Of a DNA stretch of 64,000 nucleotides, positions 20,401 through 31,860 are shown one piece after another. The stretch's first letter is position 1; each line of letters opens with the position of its first letter. The stretch is from positions 4,035,001 through 4,099,000 of the forward strand of contig CAMQGK010000567.1 of NCBI GenBank assembly GCA_947000775.1. Reading direction: 5' to 3'. The stretch comes from Pterois miles. Its lineage: Eukaryota > Chordata > Actinopteri > Perciformes > Scorpaenidae. The notes under the pieces were generated by a model. The model did not search any database. It saw nothing but the letters and a program-made list of their open reading frames with translations, and was not told the origin of the DNA. A program made the translations under genes and the position numbers.

Positions 20401-23400
20401 TCTGTCCACGCTGCCGCTGCTCACTGACTCCTCGCCTTCCTTACAGGCTGTCTGCTTCACACAGAGCACACAAATCACAAACACAGACCGCGATGAGGGA
20501 TTTAGGTGTATACAGTCTTGTCATAACGCTGCTGTTACCAAACTAACGCCCGGTGTGAGGTGTACAGAACCAGCATTTAACCTCTGCCGGTGCAGACTCT
20601 CAATGGGGCTGGGTTAATTTAAGTAGATTTTTCCATAATTAATCACAATGATTAAGAATGATTAAGTTGTCTTTGGTGTCGCATTATTGTGTCTCATGCC
20701 TGCGACTACAACACAATAATGTCAAGGACTTTGTTGTGACATTATTGTAACAGGGAATCTGCAGGTTTCAACAAGTCAAATTTAAGACTTTTTAAGACAT
20801 TTTTAAGCCCATTATGGCGTCAATTTAAGACCCATTTCAGGCCCATTCAAGACCACTATGAATGCTATTGAAGGCCGTCTTCGCATCAGACATTTAAAAG
20901 CAGGATAATGCGTTTCTTTTGAAACGAAAACAATAATAATGATTTTTTTTTAGCCCTGCCAAAATTGGATTTAAGACATTTTGAGACATTTTAAGACATT
21001 TGAGGCCTTGAATTCAGATTATTGGATTTCAGATTTTTTAAATTTTTTTTTACTTTTTAAGACCCCGTGGGAACCCTGTATGAACACAGATGTATTTCTG
21101 CAATGGTAACTCACAAGTTTGCAAGACCCTTCACTAGAGGTGGGGGAACGAATCAATACAGCATAATATCGCAATATTTTGTGTAGCAATATTGTATTGC
21201 TACACAGACATTAGGTATCGATCTTTTATTATATAAACTATTAACCTCTTAACAATGTGGCGGGCCCGGCCATTCTGTCTTTCAGAGGTTGTAGCAGGTT
21301 CAGTCGTAAAGCTAGTGAAGCTTGTCGGGAAGAACGCTGAATAATGGTCCAAAGTTAACGCAAAATTTTGGCGCAGGGAAACTGGCACGGCCATTTTTAA
21401 AGGGGTCCTTTGACCTCTGACCTCAAGATATGTGAATGAACACTGTATCTTAATCAGACAAAACAGATATTGACAAACTGCATCATTTGCAGACGATAAA
21501 AGTCATATGACAAGATGTTTAAAATTATAATAAGTTTGTACTTGTGGGAGTAGGGGGGGGGTAGCTCAGTCTGTAGGGAGTTGGGTTGGGAAGGGGGGGT
21601 CACCGGTTCAAATCCCGAGATGGAAAAAAAAAAGAGAGAGAGAAAGGGGGGGGGGGGGGGGGTTATTTTTTTTGGGGGGTGGGGGGGGGCTGTGGGGGAG
21701 GGAAAAAAAAACCAAAAGGTGGGGGGGGTTGGTAGGGGGAGCCCCCCTCATACTAAAATATATAAAATAATATAAAAAAAATAAATTGTTTATTTATTTG
21801 TTTTTAATAAAAAAAAAAGAAAAAAAAAAAAATTTATAAAGGGAATAATAAAGGAAAATTTTTTTTTTTTTTTTTTCTTAAAGTGTTGGAATAAGATTGT
21901 ATTGTGGGGCCTTGGATGATTCCCACCCCTACCCGTTACAGTATTATATCTTATAGTTTATATTTTCTTTCATAATGAGTGAACCAAGCACAGGCGACAC
22001 TGCAATTTCCCCCCCAAACCCTGAAATTACATTAAACCTCACGATATTATTGGAATAAGAAGTCATTTAGTTGAAGTGTGAAGTGAGCAGTTTTCTGCCA
22101 TGACATTACTGCTAGATTTAGAAACTTTGGTGCCAAAAGACATTATTACGTCAGCTACTCTCTTGACTTTTCATGGACCGGAGAAAGGTGGCAGCGTGGA
22201 AGGTACCTGACAAAGGACGTCAGAGGACAGGCTGAGCAGACTGAGGACGTTGCGCTCGTACCAGGGGTCGATCATTCCCAACATCTGGGCTATGTAGGTG
22301 CTGCTGTCCTCCGGGACGCTGCCATTACTCTCCTGTCAGAGTGACAGAACGAAAGGTGCAAAAAATCTCAAGGAAATACATAAATAACAATTCAGGTTCA
22401 GCGGGTTGCATTGCTAGGCAACAGCTTTGGTCCATGTTTACTTCTTGTTAGCTGCTGGTATTCACACTGACTGTAACAGGAAATGAACTGGGCCACATTT
22501 AGCATGTTTAACCTGTGAAATGGTCCATAGTTTCCTGTCAGCAGGTCTGTGAAGTGACAGTACTATCTCTACCACTTTCTAAAGCGGCTTTATTTATTGT
22601 ATTATTGCATATTTTATTGTCTGTTTGTTGTTTTTAGTTTAGCTTCATAAACTCGTGGCTCATGTTGTTTCTTCTTATGTGATTTATTCCTTGCATGTTG
22701 GCCTTGTTAAGCACTTTGTGACACAGTATGTCTCTGAAAAGATAAAAATAAATAAAAATATATTACATATTATATTGTATTATATATAAATATAAATAAA
22801 TATTACTTTTTTTACAATATTAAGAGTCTGTATTGATATGTTTTAAGTAGGGCTGAATGATTCTGAATAAAAGGATTATTTTGACTGAGATAATTGCAAC
22901 ATGATTTGCGATATTAGATGGAATGATAATTATTACATCATATTAAGATATTATAATGATTATGGTGTGGTTTTTGAGGGGATCTGTACCAATCAACAAT
23001 GTTTCCTTTAGTCTGTAGCATATAATGTGTAGACCAGGACTCCTCAGCACGACAATATTTCATTTAAAATGGTATTTTGACATGTTTCATCTTTAACCAA
23101 TATTACGACTGATTTGAAAATTGCTGTAAGCCGTATTGCAATCTGATAAAGTTTCAATTCACTGTGCAGCCCTAGTTTTAAGCCATTCATTAGAGCACCT
23201 TTTGGTTGTAGAAAATCTATCTGACTGATGTTTGTGCTTCTTTTTAAGTTTTTTTCTTCACTTCACTTTACTGAAGAACAATTCAGTAAATTTATATCTG
23301 TATTTATTTGTTACATTTTGTCTTACAAAGTTAGCAAAGCGATGTTTAACTCAGGTCTGATGTTGTCTCACGCATAAAAGAATGATCCCGGTCACTTCTA

Positions 23401-26400
23401 GTCTATAACACTGGTATTGGATCAGTACTCGGTATCAGCAGATACCCAAAGCCCAGATATCGCTATCAGTATCAGGATTTAAAAAAGGGGATTGGTTCAT
23501 CCTGATTTTTCTCTTGCAATCCAAAAGATGCTCTAATAATGGTTTATGCCCAATAAGGCATAAGTAAATGATTTATTAACCATTACTAAAGCCACGAGTT
23601 ACTGATTCACTCAATATAAAGGCTGCTTTATTAGAAAGCAGTACTGTCTCTCTGAATTCATATATATATATATAATATGTATAGGGATAAAATGAGACAG
23701 GTGTTCTCACGACAGAGGCAGCAGCTTTGGTTGAACTTCCTGTCGTCCCGTCAGCCGGTGTGTGTCCTCCTCCTGTGCTCCCTATAGTCCTCCTTCTGGT
23801 GGGAACAAAGTAAAACTGCAGTTTGCATGTCTTGGTGAGTCGGGGACATTTACTCTCTTTCTGCTGCAGGTCGCTGTACGCTCTGGCCAGCCTGCCGGCT
23901 TCTTTGTCACCTCCGAACACCACCACTTTGACCAGGGTCGGCACGTCCACCACGTCGCCTTCGTCGCAGCTCAGGATCGGCCTCCTGCGGATGCACATGT
24001 GCTTCCGGGGGGAAAGGGGATCCAGTGAGGCAGTGGGTGCGTGCAGAGGGTGGACTTGTCTGGTCAGGGACCTGGAGTGTTTGAGCTGCGACCCACTTCT
24101 CGGGAAGTCTTTGGTAAAATCACCACGGTAGCCCATACTCTGGGCACGGCGGCAAATGCTCGGGCTGCGAGGACTCTTGAAAAGCAAGGAGAAGCGCTCC
24201 ACGCCTAAGATGGATCTGGACTTCTTTTTGGGCTTCTTTCTAAGCTTTGGTTGACTATCTTGTCCTTCCTCCGTGTCCTCGTGTGTTGTCTCCTCACTGA
24301 AGTCACTCTCCACGCCCGATGAGCCCGACGGCGTGGAGACAGACCAGCTGGAGGAGAGGGAGAAGCTGGAGTCCCTCGAGGAAGAGGACGCGGTGGAGAT
24401 GCGGTGGTTCTGAAACTCCGCTTTGTTTCCCTCCGCCTCGTCTTCCTCATCCACACTGGTGTCATTATTATCGTCCTCATCTATTTCTGTTTTCAGGAAG
24501 CAGTCTGGAAGCGAGTCCAGGTCCGACTCGCTTGAGAGGATGCCGTTCAGAACATCTGCATGAATGGAAAGATTTGAGAACAGAGGGGTTTTTACAGGTA
24601 ACGACCCATCTCTGGTAAATAATGCAGGACGTTTGGAGAGTTGTTAGCTTCTCACCAAAGCTGTCGTTTTCCCAGGAGCATGTGTGACATTTGGGGAGGG
24701 GCAGCATGAAAGTTTTAACAGCCCCTAAAGACAGGAGGTCATGTTAAGGAAGCACTACTCTCTCCGAAGAAGCTTCACATGTATCTATCTCCACTTTATC
24801 CGTCTTCATACTTCCTGTCTTACCGGTATCGGGGCGGCCATCAGCTGAAGCGGGGACGGCGAGGCTCTCTCTGAGCTTCTCCATGCTGCGTCGTAAACCT
24901 TGTCGAGCTGCGCTGGGATCTGCTGTAGAGGCCGCTGTCTCCATGCGGTCGGTCACTGCCTCCATGAGCTGCTCCAGCTCCTCTGGCAGCTTTGTCTGGG
25001 GAAACATTAGCAAGTTACCATCATTAGATTTATTTAGGCATCGTCGTCGGATATTATTAGTAGTATTAAAAGTATTATGAAGGGAGGCCTTATATGAGTA
25101 TTTTCACATTGTAGAGCCACAATAGGCTGTTAGTCTGTCATGGAGTTATGTGTTTTCATAATCAGATATGACAGGGAGTGCTGTGCTGTACTATATTGTG
25201 ATGTTTACAGTTTTTTCATGTGGGCACAGTGTGTCGGCGTTTGCCATCATTAAACTAGCCATTATCCACGGCTCGTCTTGTTAGCGGTCGCAGGGCTGAC
25301 GCATAGAGGCAGACAACCATTCAAGACCTACGGGCAATTTAGCGTCTGCATGTCTTTGGACAGTGGGAGGAAGCCGGAGAACCTGGAGAAAACCCACACT
25401 AACCTGCGGTCCTCTTGCTGTGGGGCAACAGTGGTAACCACTGCACCACCGTGTCGCCTGCAGTCATTACTTCTCTGTCAGATTTTCCATATCACTGTTT
25501 TGGTGTCTTCGAAGTATCATCTAAAACTAGGGCCACAATAGGCTGTTAGTCTATAAACTGTGATGGAATATGTGTTTTTCATTATCAGGTTTAACAGGGA
25601 CACCGTGTTGCCGTACTGTGTTGTGATTTTTACATTATATAGTTCTGAACTACGTGTTTTCCAGCCCTTTTGTTTCTGTTTCTGCATGTATACCATCGTT
25701 ACTTAAGATGAGATATATTCATTAGTCCCTCAGAGGGAAAATTTACTCTACTACTTCTACTTCTTCTTCTTCCTCTAAATACTTTTCAAGACTTTGGACA
25801 AGTATTATTAAATCACACTGTTGAGCCCTGTGTGGTTGCTCTCAGTTTAGGGATGCACTGACACAGATGGATCAGAAATCAGGCCGATACTGACTCATTT
25901 AGCTGGAACGGTTATCAGTCATAATGGATCCGATTGATTTAATTCAAATCTGTGTTTATATACCATATACATTATATACTGGAATTTTAATTCCTGTCTA
26001 AGATTCAACCAATTTATTACTGCATTTACATTTCAATTGTGATTTTTGTTAATTTTGAAGATTTTCTTTATCAAGTTGCCAGTGTATGATTTATTATATT
26101 AATAATAATAACAATTCAGTAAATTTCTGTGTGTTCATTTGTTATATTTTGCTTGTCATTTTATTGTTTCAAGTGGTTAGCGTTCTCAGGTCATGTGACC
26201 TGAGGTGAAACAGGTTGTTGGGTGTTATCAGTGGTTTAATGAAGGATTTTTAAATTCACAATCTGTTTCTGATGTTTTCCAGACTACCATCCAGTACCAA
26301 AGACTTCCTGTCAAAGTGAGCTGACCGTCACTGTTTTATTGTTATTTGACTATTTGCCCCATCTGCTAAGAGCATCTGTTTTTCTTTATGTTTTATGAAC

Positions 26401-29307
26401 AAACTAGTTAAAAAAGAGGGATTGTGCTCACTTGCAGGGCAGCGTGGAGTGCTTGCATGTCATGATTGGTGCCCAGAGCCGCCTGAAAGGCGTGTAGGAT
26501 GAGTAAGACGGTGACGTCTCTGCTGCTGGAGTGCTGGATGCTGCTCAGCTGCTCCAAGACAGACTGGACCTCTGGAGGGACGTCCTCATCTGGACTCACC
26601 AACAGCACCGTCCTGTCAAAATACAGAAAGGATGTGGACATCCTATGAAAAATGTCTATGAAAAGGTGTCTTTTTTTTCAAATGCCATAAAAAAGATGTA
26701 TGGAAATAGTAGCCATGGTTAGCTTGCTTTTAATAGCTATCATTTAAGTGTGAATGAACTTACGTGGTTTTGGCGTAGTGAATCTCAGGGGAAAGACCCT
26801 GCTCTGACCGCACCTGTCTTTGAAATGAAATACCTAAAACAAAAGCACAGTTTGGTATTTATCAGTGGATAAACACTGCCCCCACATGGTCACACTGATC
26901 CATGAAGAATGCCTTCACAGCCTTGTCAGATGAACTCAAATAACCCTCATCAACACCACCAGTCATGTTATAAATGTGACTAAGATACACGTAATAAAAC
27001 CATTAACATACAAGTACCCCTGGTGGGGAATCACTGGCTTAAAACTAAATTTTGCATACCAGAAAGAGAACAGTGAGGTGACACTGGGCCTATTTCATTT
27101 GCAGTACCTGGTGCTCTGAGCTCCTTCTGGATGATATATAGGAGGCGTTTACTGGCGGAGCAGCAAGGCTCAGGCCAGGCCAGGAAAGTCTGGAACAAGA
27201 GGTAGGCCTCCTGCAGCACGCTGCAGTCTGCAGCCACGTGTGGAGCCTGAGACGAAACCATAATTAAGAGTCTTTAAGAGGATGTCATGGTATCATATGA
27301 AACCAGAAAACCTCAATCAATCGGTACCAACTAGGTGACGCTGGCTCGACAGGAAGGAAACTAATTAAGGCTACAAATTTATGTCAGATATTGGCAAGGG
27401 AAAATCTGGCGTGACCATTTTCACAGGGGTGCCTTGACCTCTGACCTCAAGATATGTGAATGTAAATGGGTTCTATGGGGACCCACGAGTCTCCCCTTTA
27501 CAGACATGCCCACTTTATTCTAATCACACGCAAACTGGGTATTCCTGTAAAGCTGAGACTCTTGTGGATCCAGTGAGCCCACCTGTATTCATGTCAGTCC
27601 CCCAAGTAGCCATTTCATTGTAGTGAGGCCATTTTTTAAAATTTGACCTCACTGCATAAAATGTCCTGTGGTGACCTCTAGGATGATCATAGCCTCGTGA
27701 AACTTTACAGCCACAAACTAGAGACCTGGAGCATTCAGAGGACGGCTTTCATAGCTAGGTTGTCAATAAGGGGGTTTCTGAGTAGTTTCCAGAACAGAAG
27801 TGCTCGCCATCCAATTTGCGGAAAAATGCAATTCTTGCAGAAATCTCCAAATCGAAGTTTTTGATACCAGATCACTGTACGGCTTTTTTTTATGACTAGA
27901 ACAACTTGACACAGTGCTCATGGTTCCCAGCTTTCAGGTGCTGTACACCACTTCTATGTGACATCTACTGCTGACCTGATATCCCCCTAAAGTCCCCTTG
28001 AAAACAGGTCTATGTGGGTCTCTCGAGGTTAAATAAACAACAGAATAGAAAACATTGGTCTGTGCTTGTTCCTCTCATTACAAATGACGCCCACTCACTT
28101 TAAGGAGGGTTGAAGAGAACAGGAGAGTGAGCGGCACCACCAGCTCATACCGACACTGCTCTCGCACCTGTAAAAGAAAGAAAAATCATGAACTGAAACG
28201 TGCCGTCATCCGTCATATTTGAACAGAACGGTCTGGAAAATGAGGTGTGTTTTTCAGCTCTTGACCTCCTTTGTTTTCCTCAGTATTTTCTGTAGAAGGA
28301 TGAGGAAGTTGTGGGGATCTCTCTTCACAAGTTCCTCCAAACACCAGCGGTTTATGCACAGCCCAGCTGGTCAGACAGACAGAAACACACAACTTATTTC
28401 TCCTTTTAGGTTTCAGGCTGAGCTGTAAACACGCTATTTAGATACACATGTTTACAGCTAATATTCAGAAAGGCGCTGATTGAAAGCAAAAATGATTGCG
28501 CCACTTTCTCGGTGCCGGAAATCGAAAATTATTTCAGTGAGTCGTTCAAAACTGAACTCGAACGGACCAACACGATACTCCTCCATAATGTGTCACTACT
28601 TTCAATTCCCATTTGTCTCGATAAGATGGACAATTTGTTCCAAGTTGGTTTGCTGGGTGTGTTAAAAATCTACTTATCGCCTTTGTCATTTAATTAATAT
28701 TTCAGTGAAGTTCAACAGCAGTGTGTCTATCATATCACATATTTGTACTTATTGCCACGTATTGTATATTTCTGGTGTAAACTGAGGACCCGGGGCTGCA
28801 CGGTGGTGCAGTGGTTAGCGTTGCCGCCTCATATTAAGAGGGTCACAGGTTCAAATCTGTTTCTTCTGTGTGGAGTTTGCATGTTCTCCCTGCGATTGCG
28901 TGGGTTTTCTCCAGGTACCCCGGCTTCCTCCCATAGTCCAAAGACATGTAGTTTAGGTTAATTGATGACTCTAAATTTCCTGTAGGTGTGGATGCGAGCG
29001 TGAATGGTTGTCTGTCTCTATGTGCCCTGCGATGGCCTGGCGACCTGTCCAGGGTGAACCCCGCCTTCACCCAATGCCAGCTGAGATGATGAATGGATGA
29101 AATTGAGGACCCAGTTAATGTTTTCTGCATTGTGTATGTATTGTGTTAGCGTTAAAGGCAGCTATGGGAATGGGTCTTACCGTTCCAGAGTTGTTTGTCA
29201 GGCGTGTCGAGACCGAGGCCACAGAGGCAGCGCTCCAGGACATGCTGGATACGATCCTCCGTGCACGAGCTCTGCTCCACCTTTGGCATCACCTTCTGCA
29301 GAGGCAT
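17298..29307 (-). CDS. pik3r5: PI3-kinase gamma regulatory subunit 5 (p101)
   Basis: p101 binds p110-gamma and recruits the class IB kinase to G-beta-gamma, raising PIP3 downstream of GPCRs. Coding exons (minus): 29181-29307, 28266-28366, 28099-28167, 27108-27246, 26764-26833, 26432-26612, 24824-24995, 24656-24724, 23711-24555, 22207-22332, 20320-20451, 20152-20245, 18685-18761, 18493-18586, 18322-18404, 18097-18215, 17298-17445. All junctions are GT-AG and in phase; the sum is 881 aa (human about 880). Landmarks: SCTEDRIQHVLERCL at the N-terminus, ELVKRDPHNFLILLQKIL, TVLLILHAFQAALGT-type helices, the long Ser-rich acidic exon 9, KVVVFGGDKEAGRLARAY near residue 519, LGMIDPWYERNVLSLL, LPLLADLVLYYCRHADQPVL, EVFIHSLELGHSAGTRAVK, KACRKPEQL, FAVCLDQDEKKFIQSV, and the ending LLCLPITSFSASYP. 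The C-terminal part is the family's G-beta-gamma-binding region. It lies between pik3r6 and ntn1 as in mammals. Confidence 0.95.
17604..17800. repeat. Dispersed repeat shared with 49.4 kb
   Basis: The run 'gctatgtaaagacagagagtgaagt ... tgctttgttgac ... gggccggccccatgcatg ... gttctccag' matches 49449-49660 with moderate divergence. It is located downstream (in genomic order) of the pik3r5 last exon, in intron 16. Overlapping short minus-strand frames are shadows. Confidence 0.65.
19547..19920 (-). mobile_element. SINE-like retroposon, second copy
   Basis: Same family and orientation as 8940-9295, with 'ttggactgtgggaggaagcc' and a minus-strand ggttcgaatcc box. An imperfect direct repeat, aatgtaaca, flanks it at 19536-19544 and 19921-19929. 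Its interior has a G-run of 16 or so and a short local duplication of 'agacagacaacc'. Confidence 0.8.
20025..20080. repeat. Perfect hairpin, 21-base arms
   Basis: Arms at 20025-20045 and 20060-20080 (tactactgaggaacgcagta plus one base) are perfect reverse complements with a 14-base loop. It sits 72 bases downstream (transcript sense) of nothing coding: the nearest exon is pik3r5 exon 12 at 20152. Confidence 0.9.
20755..21080. repeat. Dispersed 'taagacattttaagac' repeat
   Basis: The block runs from 'cagggaatctgcaggtttc' to 'gaccccgtgggaaccctgta'. It contains several 'ttaagacatttt' words. The ends are partly inverted (cagggaatc and ggaaccctg), suggesting a small DNA element. It lies in pik3r5 intron 10. 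Confidence 0.5.
21235..21480. repeat. Dispersed 'cctctgacctcaagatatgtg' repeat, fragment
   Basis: The phrase tgacctctgacctcaagata and its surroundings recur at 27330-27790, 56170-56250 and, in part, 47615-47990. This copy is truncated at both ends. It is intronic in pik3r5. Confidence 0.65.
21541..21885 (+). repeat. tRNA-like SINE with distorted homopolymers
   Basis: 'gtagctcagtctgtaggga ... ccggttcaaatccc' looks like the A and B boxes of a tRNA-derived SINE head. What follows is mostly G and A runs of abnormal length. A second copy with the same kind of distortion lies at 30959-31235. Sequence error is likely here. Confidence 0.6.
22333..23710. other. pik3r5 intron 9
   Basis: AT-rich intron of about 1.4 kb. 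It contains an inverted-repeat element fragment at 22850-23175 ('agggctgaatgattctgaat' to 'cactgtgcagccctag') and a 'cggtatcagcagatacccaa' fragment at 23393-23508. I see no exon inside it. Confidence 0.6.
23711..24555 (-). CDS. pik3r5: pik3r5 exon 9 (long regulatory linker)
   Basis: This 845-base exon covers about residues 310-591. It begins DVLNGILSSESDLDSLPD, continues with an acidic region and Ser-rich stretches, then basic patches (LRKKPKKKSRS, ICRRAQSMGYR) and a proline-containing section. It ends with KVVVFGGDKEAGRLARAY and LQFYFVPTRR. The Ser/Arg-rich linker is probably disordered and phosphorylated. In pik3r6 the matching region is split into two exons. Confidence 0.92.
24996..26431. 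other. pik3r5 intron 6
   Basis: About 1.4 kb without coding sequence. It holds a truncated SINE-like copy at 25247-25456 and a fragment of a 'gggatgcactgacacagatgg'-type element at 25848-25945. Confidence 0.6.
25247..25456 (-). repeat. Truncated SINE-like copy
   Basis: Shares 'ggcagacaaccattca', 'acctacgggcaatttag' and 'gtgggaggaagccggag' with the fuller copies at 8940 and 19547. Internal sections are missing. No target duplication is evident. Confidence 0.7.
27330..27790. repeat. Dispersed 'cctctgacctcaagatatgtg' repeat, longer copy
   Basis: From 'taggtgacgctggctcgac' to about 27790, including 'cacgagtctcccctttacag' and 'agacatgcccactttat', shared with 47630-47665 and 56220-56255. It lies in pik3r5 intron 3. 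Confidence 0.7.
28792..29099 (+). mobile_element. SINE-like retroposon, forward copy
   Basis: Starts 'ggggctgcacggtggtgcag' with a ggttcaaatc B-box-like word near 28849, and ends 'ccagctgagatgatgaatgg'. Near-perfect direct repeats aaa(c/t)tgaggaccc flank it at 28779-28791 and 29100-29112. It is in pik3r5 intron 1, 81 bases downstream of exon 1, in opposite orientation to the gene. Confidence 0.85.
29181..29307 (-). CDS. pik3r5: pik3r5 first coding exon
   Basis: ATG at 29307 opens MPLQKVMPKVEQSSCTEDRI, with the p101 motif CTEDRIQH as anchor. An in-frame TGA lies about 20 bases upstream, which fixes this as the longest start; a second Met at residue 7 is possible. The donor is AACG/GTAAGA. A short out-of-frame upstream ATG at 29315 overlaps the start. 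Confidence 0.9.
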
Positions 29308-30640
29308 CGCGGCATCCACAGAAAATCAACCAAGAGGAAGTCTCAAAATAAAAACAAGAATCACACCCTGTTATTCTATACCGGGAAAGCAATATATTAT
29401 GACTCTTCAGTAGTCCAAACTTCCTGTTATTGCTGTTGCAAACACTTTATAATCATTATTGTTCCTCTCAAGAGACAATCAAACCCAATCTAGAGCAACA
29501 ACAGCGAGCAGGGACGCAAAAACAAATGTCCACGGCACAGACGTCAGGGCAGAAAATACAGCCTGCCACTTCCTACTGAAACCAGTGAGTCACAGACTGT
29601 GTGAGCGGACCGGAGATGAGCTGGTCGAAAACAGAAGCCACAGCTTCTTCTACTTCTACTTCATTCTTAAAACTGGCCGCTGACACCACATGTCATGACT
29701 CAAAGTGGGATGGAAACGAACCTTGCCAAAGGACAACTTCCCATTTGATCCTGACTGGTCGTATTAACAAGCAAAGACGAGTATGGAAGCGTTTTATAGT
29801 AAAGAATTTGAATATCAGTCAAAATAAAAGAATAATTAGTTAAACAGCAAACCCTGACCGAGTGCAACAGTTATGAACAAAACATATTTCCTTTCTACAA
29901 ATCACATGGCACCCGTGGTTAGGGCGAACACACAATGACAAACAAGTAAATCCACATTGACCACACTATTAAATGGACACTTTAGGAAACAATAACATTT
30001 CACTGGGGTAATTAAAAGCCTTTTCCAAGGCATGGCATGTTTCAGTGCCTGTTGTGATTGATTTAAAAAGAAAAGAAAATCAACTACGACTGCCATGAGA
30101 CATCGCTCTTGTTGAGAAAACATATTTCCCTCCTATAGGATATTTGTCTTCCAGGATGTCCATGTGCACACGGAAGCTGCAGTTGTGCCCAGCTGTGGCA
30201 GATGTGTCACTGTGGCCAGTGTTGAATAATGTGTAGTGACATGACTGGAAAAGTGGGGTCACCTGTGACCGTCAAAACAGGAAAAGGCCTTCCGGGAAGC
30301 ACTGATGCGACGTCGAGACGGGACAGGGGGACGAACTGCATCTTACTACTAACTACAGTAGTAGAAATACAGTATATACGTGTGTGTGCACAGTGTAACG
30401 ATAGAGAAGTACCCCTTCATTGACGCCATCAGTCGTGTTCCAGATACGTTCATTTCAATTATTTTTAAACTGAATAACTGGATGCCATTTGACTCTATTA
30501 ACTAAATAAACATAGATATTGTTGCACAATTTTACATATATTTTACACTTGTATAATTTAAATATTTTTTCATACAGTTTAACTGTCAGTGTTTGGTTGG
30601 TTGGTTTGGTCAAGTTTGCACTTGCAACTTATTTGTTAGT
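29308..30640. other. 5' flank or first intron of pik3r5
   Basis: Moderately AT-rich, no repeat of high copy recognised, no coding similarity. The promoter of pik3r5 may be here or further up near 32.7-34.4 kb; I cannot decide. A donor-like GTAAGACT on the minus strand at about 32715-32722 marks one possible non-coding exon. Confidence 0.35.
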
Positions 30641-30654
30641 TGTAGCAGCTACAT

Positions 30655-31860
30655 TTCTACCATTTATCCATTACTTTAAGCTAGCTATTAGCTCTTTATC
30701 CATTACTTTAAGCTAGCTATTAGCTCTTTATCCATTACTTTAAGCTAGCTATTAGCTATTCATCCATTACTTTAAGCTAGCTATTAGCTATTCATCCATT
30801 ACTTTAAGCTAGCTATTAGCTATTCATCCATTACTTTAAGCTAGCTATTAGCTATTCATCCATTATTTTAAGCTAGCCATTAGCTCTTTATCCTTTACTT
30901 CAAGCTAGCTATTAGCTCTTTATCCATTACTTTAAGCTAGCTATTAGCTATTCATCCATGGGGGGGGAGTAGCTAGTCGTAAGGATTTGGGTTAGGATGT
31001 GGGGGACGGGTTAAATCCCCCATGGAAAAAAAAAAATGGTTTGGAGAGGTGGATTTTTTCTTTGGGGGGGGGGCGAAAAGAAAAAAAAACCCCAAATTGG
31101 GGTGTTTTAAAAGGCACCCCCTCTATATATATCTTTAAATAAATATATATTTTGTGAAAAAAATTTTTGAAAAAAAAAAGAAAAAAAAAAAATATTTCCC
31201 TGTGGAAAAAAATAAAAATATTTCTTTCTTTCTTTACTTTTAAGCTAGCTATTAGCTATTCATCCATTACTTTAAACTAGCTACTGGCTGTTTATCCATT
31301 ACTTTAAGAAAGATATAAGCTGTGCATCCATTACGTTAAGCCAGCTATTTATCCATTACGTATAGCTAACTATTTCAACTTTTTATCCATTACTTTCTGC
31401 CGACACTTTAAGGTAACTAATTCAACTGTTTATCCATCACTTTAAGTTAGCTATTAGCTGTGTATCCATTACTTTAAGTTAGCTATTAGCTGTGTATCCA
31501 TTACTGTAAGTTAGCTATTAGCTGTGTATCCATTACTTTAAGATAGCTATTTATCATTACTTATAGCCAGCTATTTCAACTGCTTTTATCAATTACATCA
31601 AGCTAGCTATTAGCTGTTTATCAATTACTTTAAGTGAACTATTTCAAAGGTTTATCCATTACTTTGAACTAATTATGTCAACAGTTTATCCATTAGTTTA
31701 GCTGGCTAACTAGTTCAACTGTTTATTCAATACTTTTAGCTAACTGTTTCAACTTTTTATCCATTATCGTGAGCAAACATTAACTAATTCAACTATTCAT
31801 TCAATACTTTAGCTAACTTATTCATTGCCTTTAGCAAGCTAACAACTTGAACGGTTTAGC
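30655..31860. repeat. Minisatellite, about 32-base unit
   Basis: Tandem copies of 'tccattactttaagctagc' plus 'tattagctattca', regular from 30655 to 30957 and again degenerate from 31238 to 31860. Later units vary in length and drift to 'ttcaactgtttatccatt'. A distorted SINE-like segment interrupts it at 30959-31235. Confidence 0.95.
30959..31235. repeat. Distorted tRNA-like SINE inside the minisatellite
   Basis: 'gtagctagtcgtaaggattt ... gacgggttaaatccccc' parallels 21545-21620, followed by the same pattern of G and A runs. Base runs look corrupted, as in the other copy. Confidence 0.55.

Noticed and set aside
21545..21620. Possible tRNA gene ('gtagctcagtctgtaggga')
   Set aside because: The anticodon arm and acceptor stem do not pair and the same head recurs at 30960 with a repeat body.
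28792..28870. tRNA-like A and B boxes
   Set aside because: No cloverleaf can be completed; they are the head of a SINE-like repeat.
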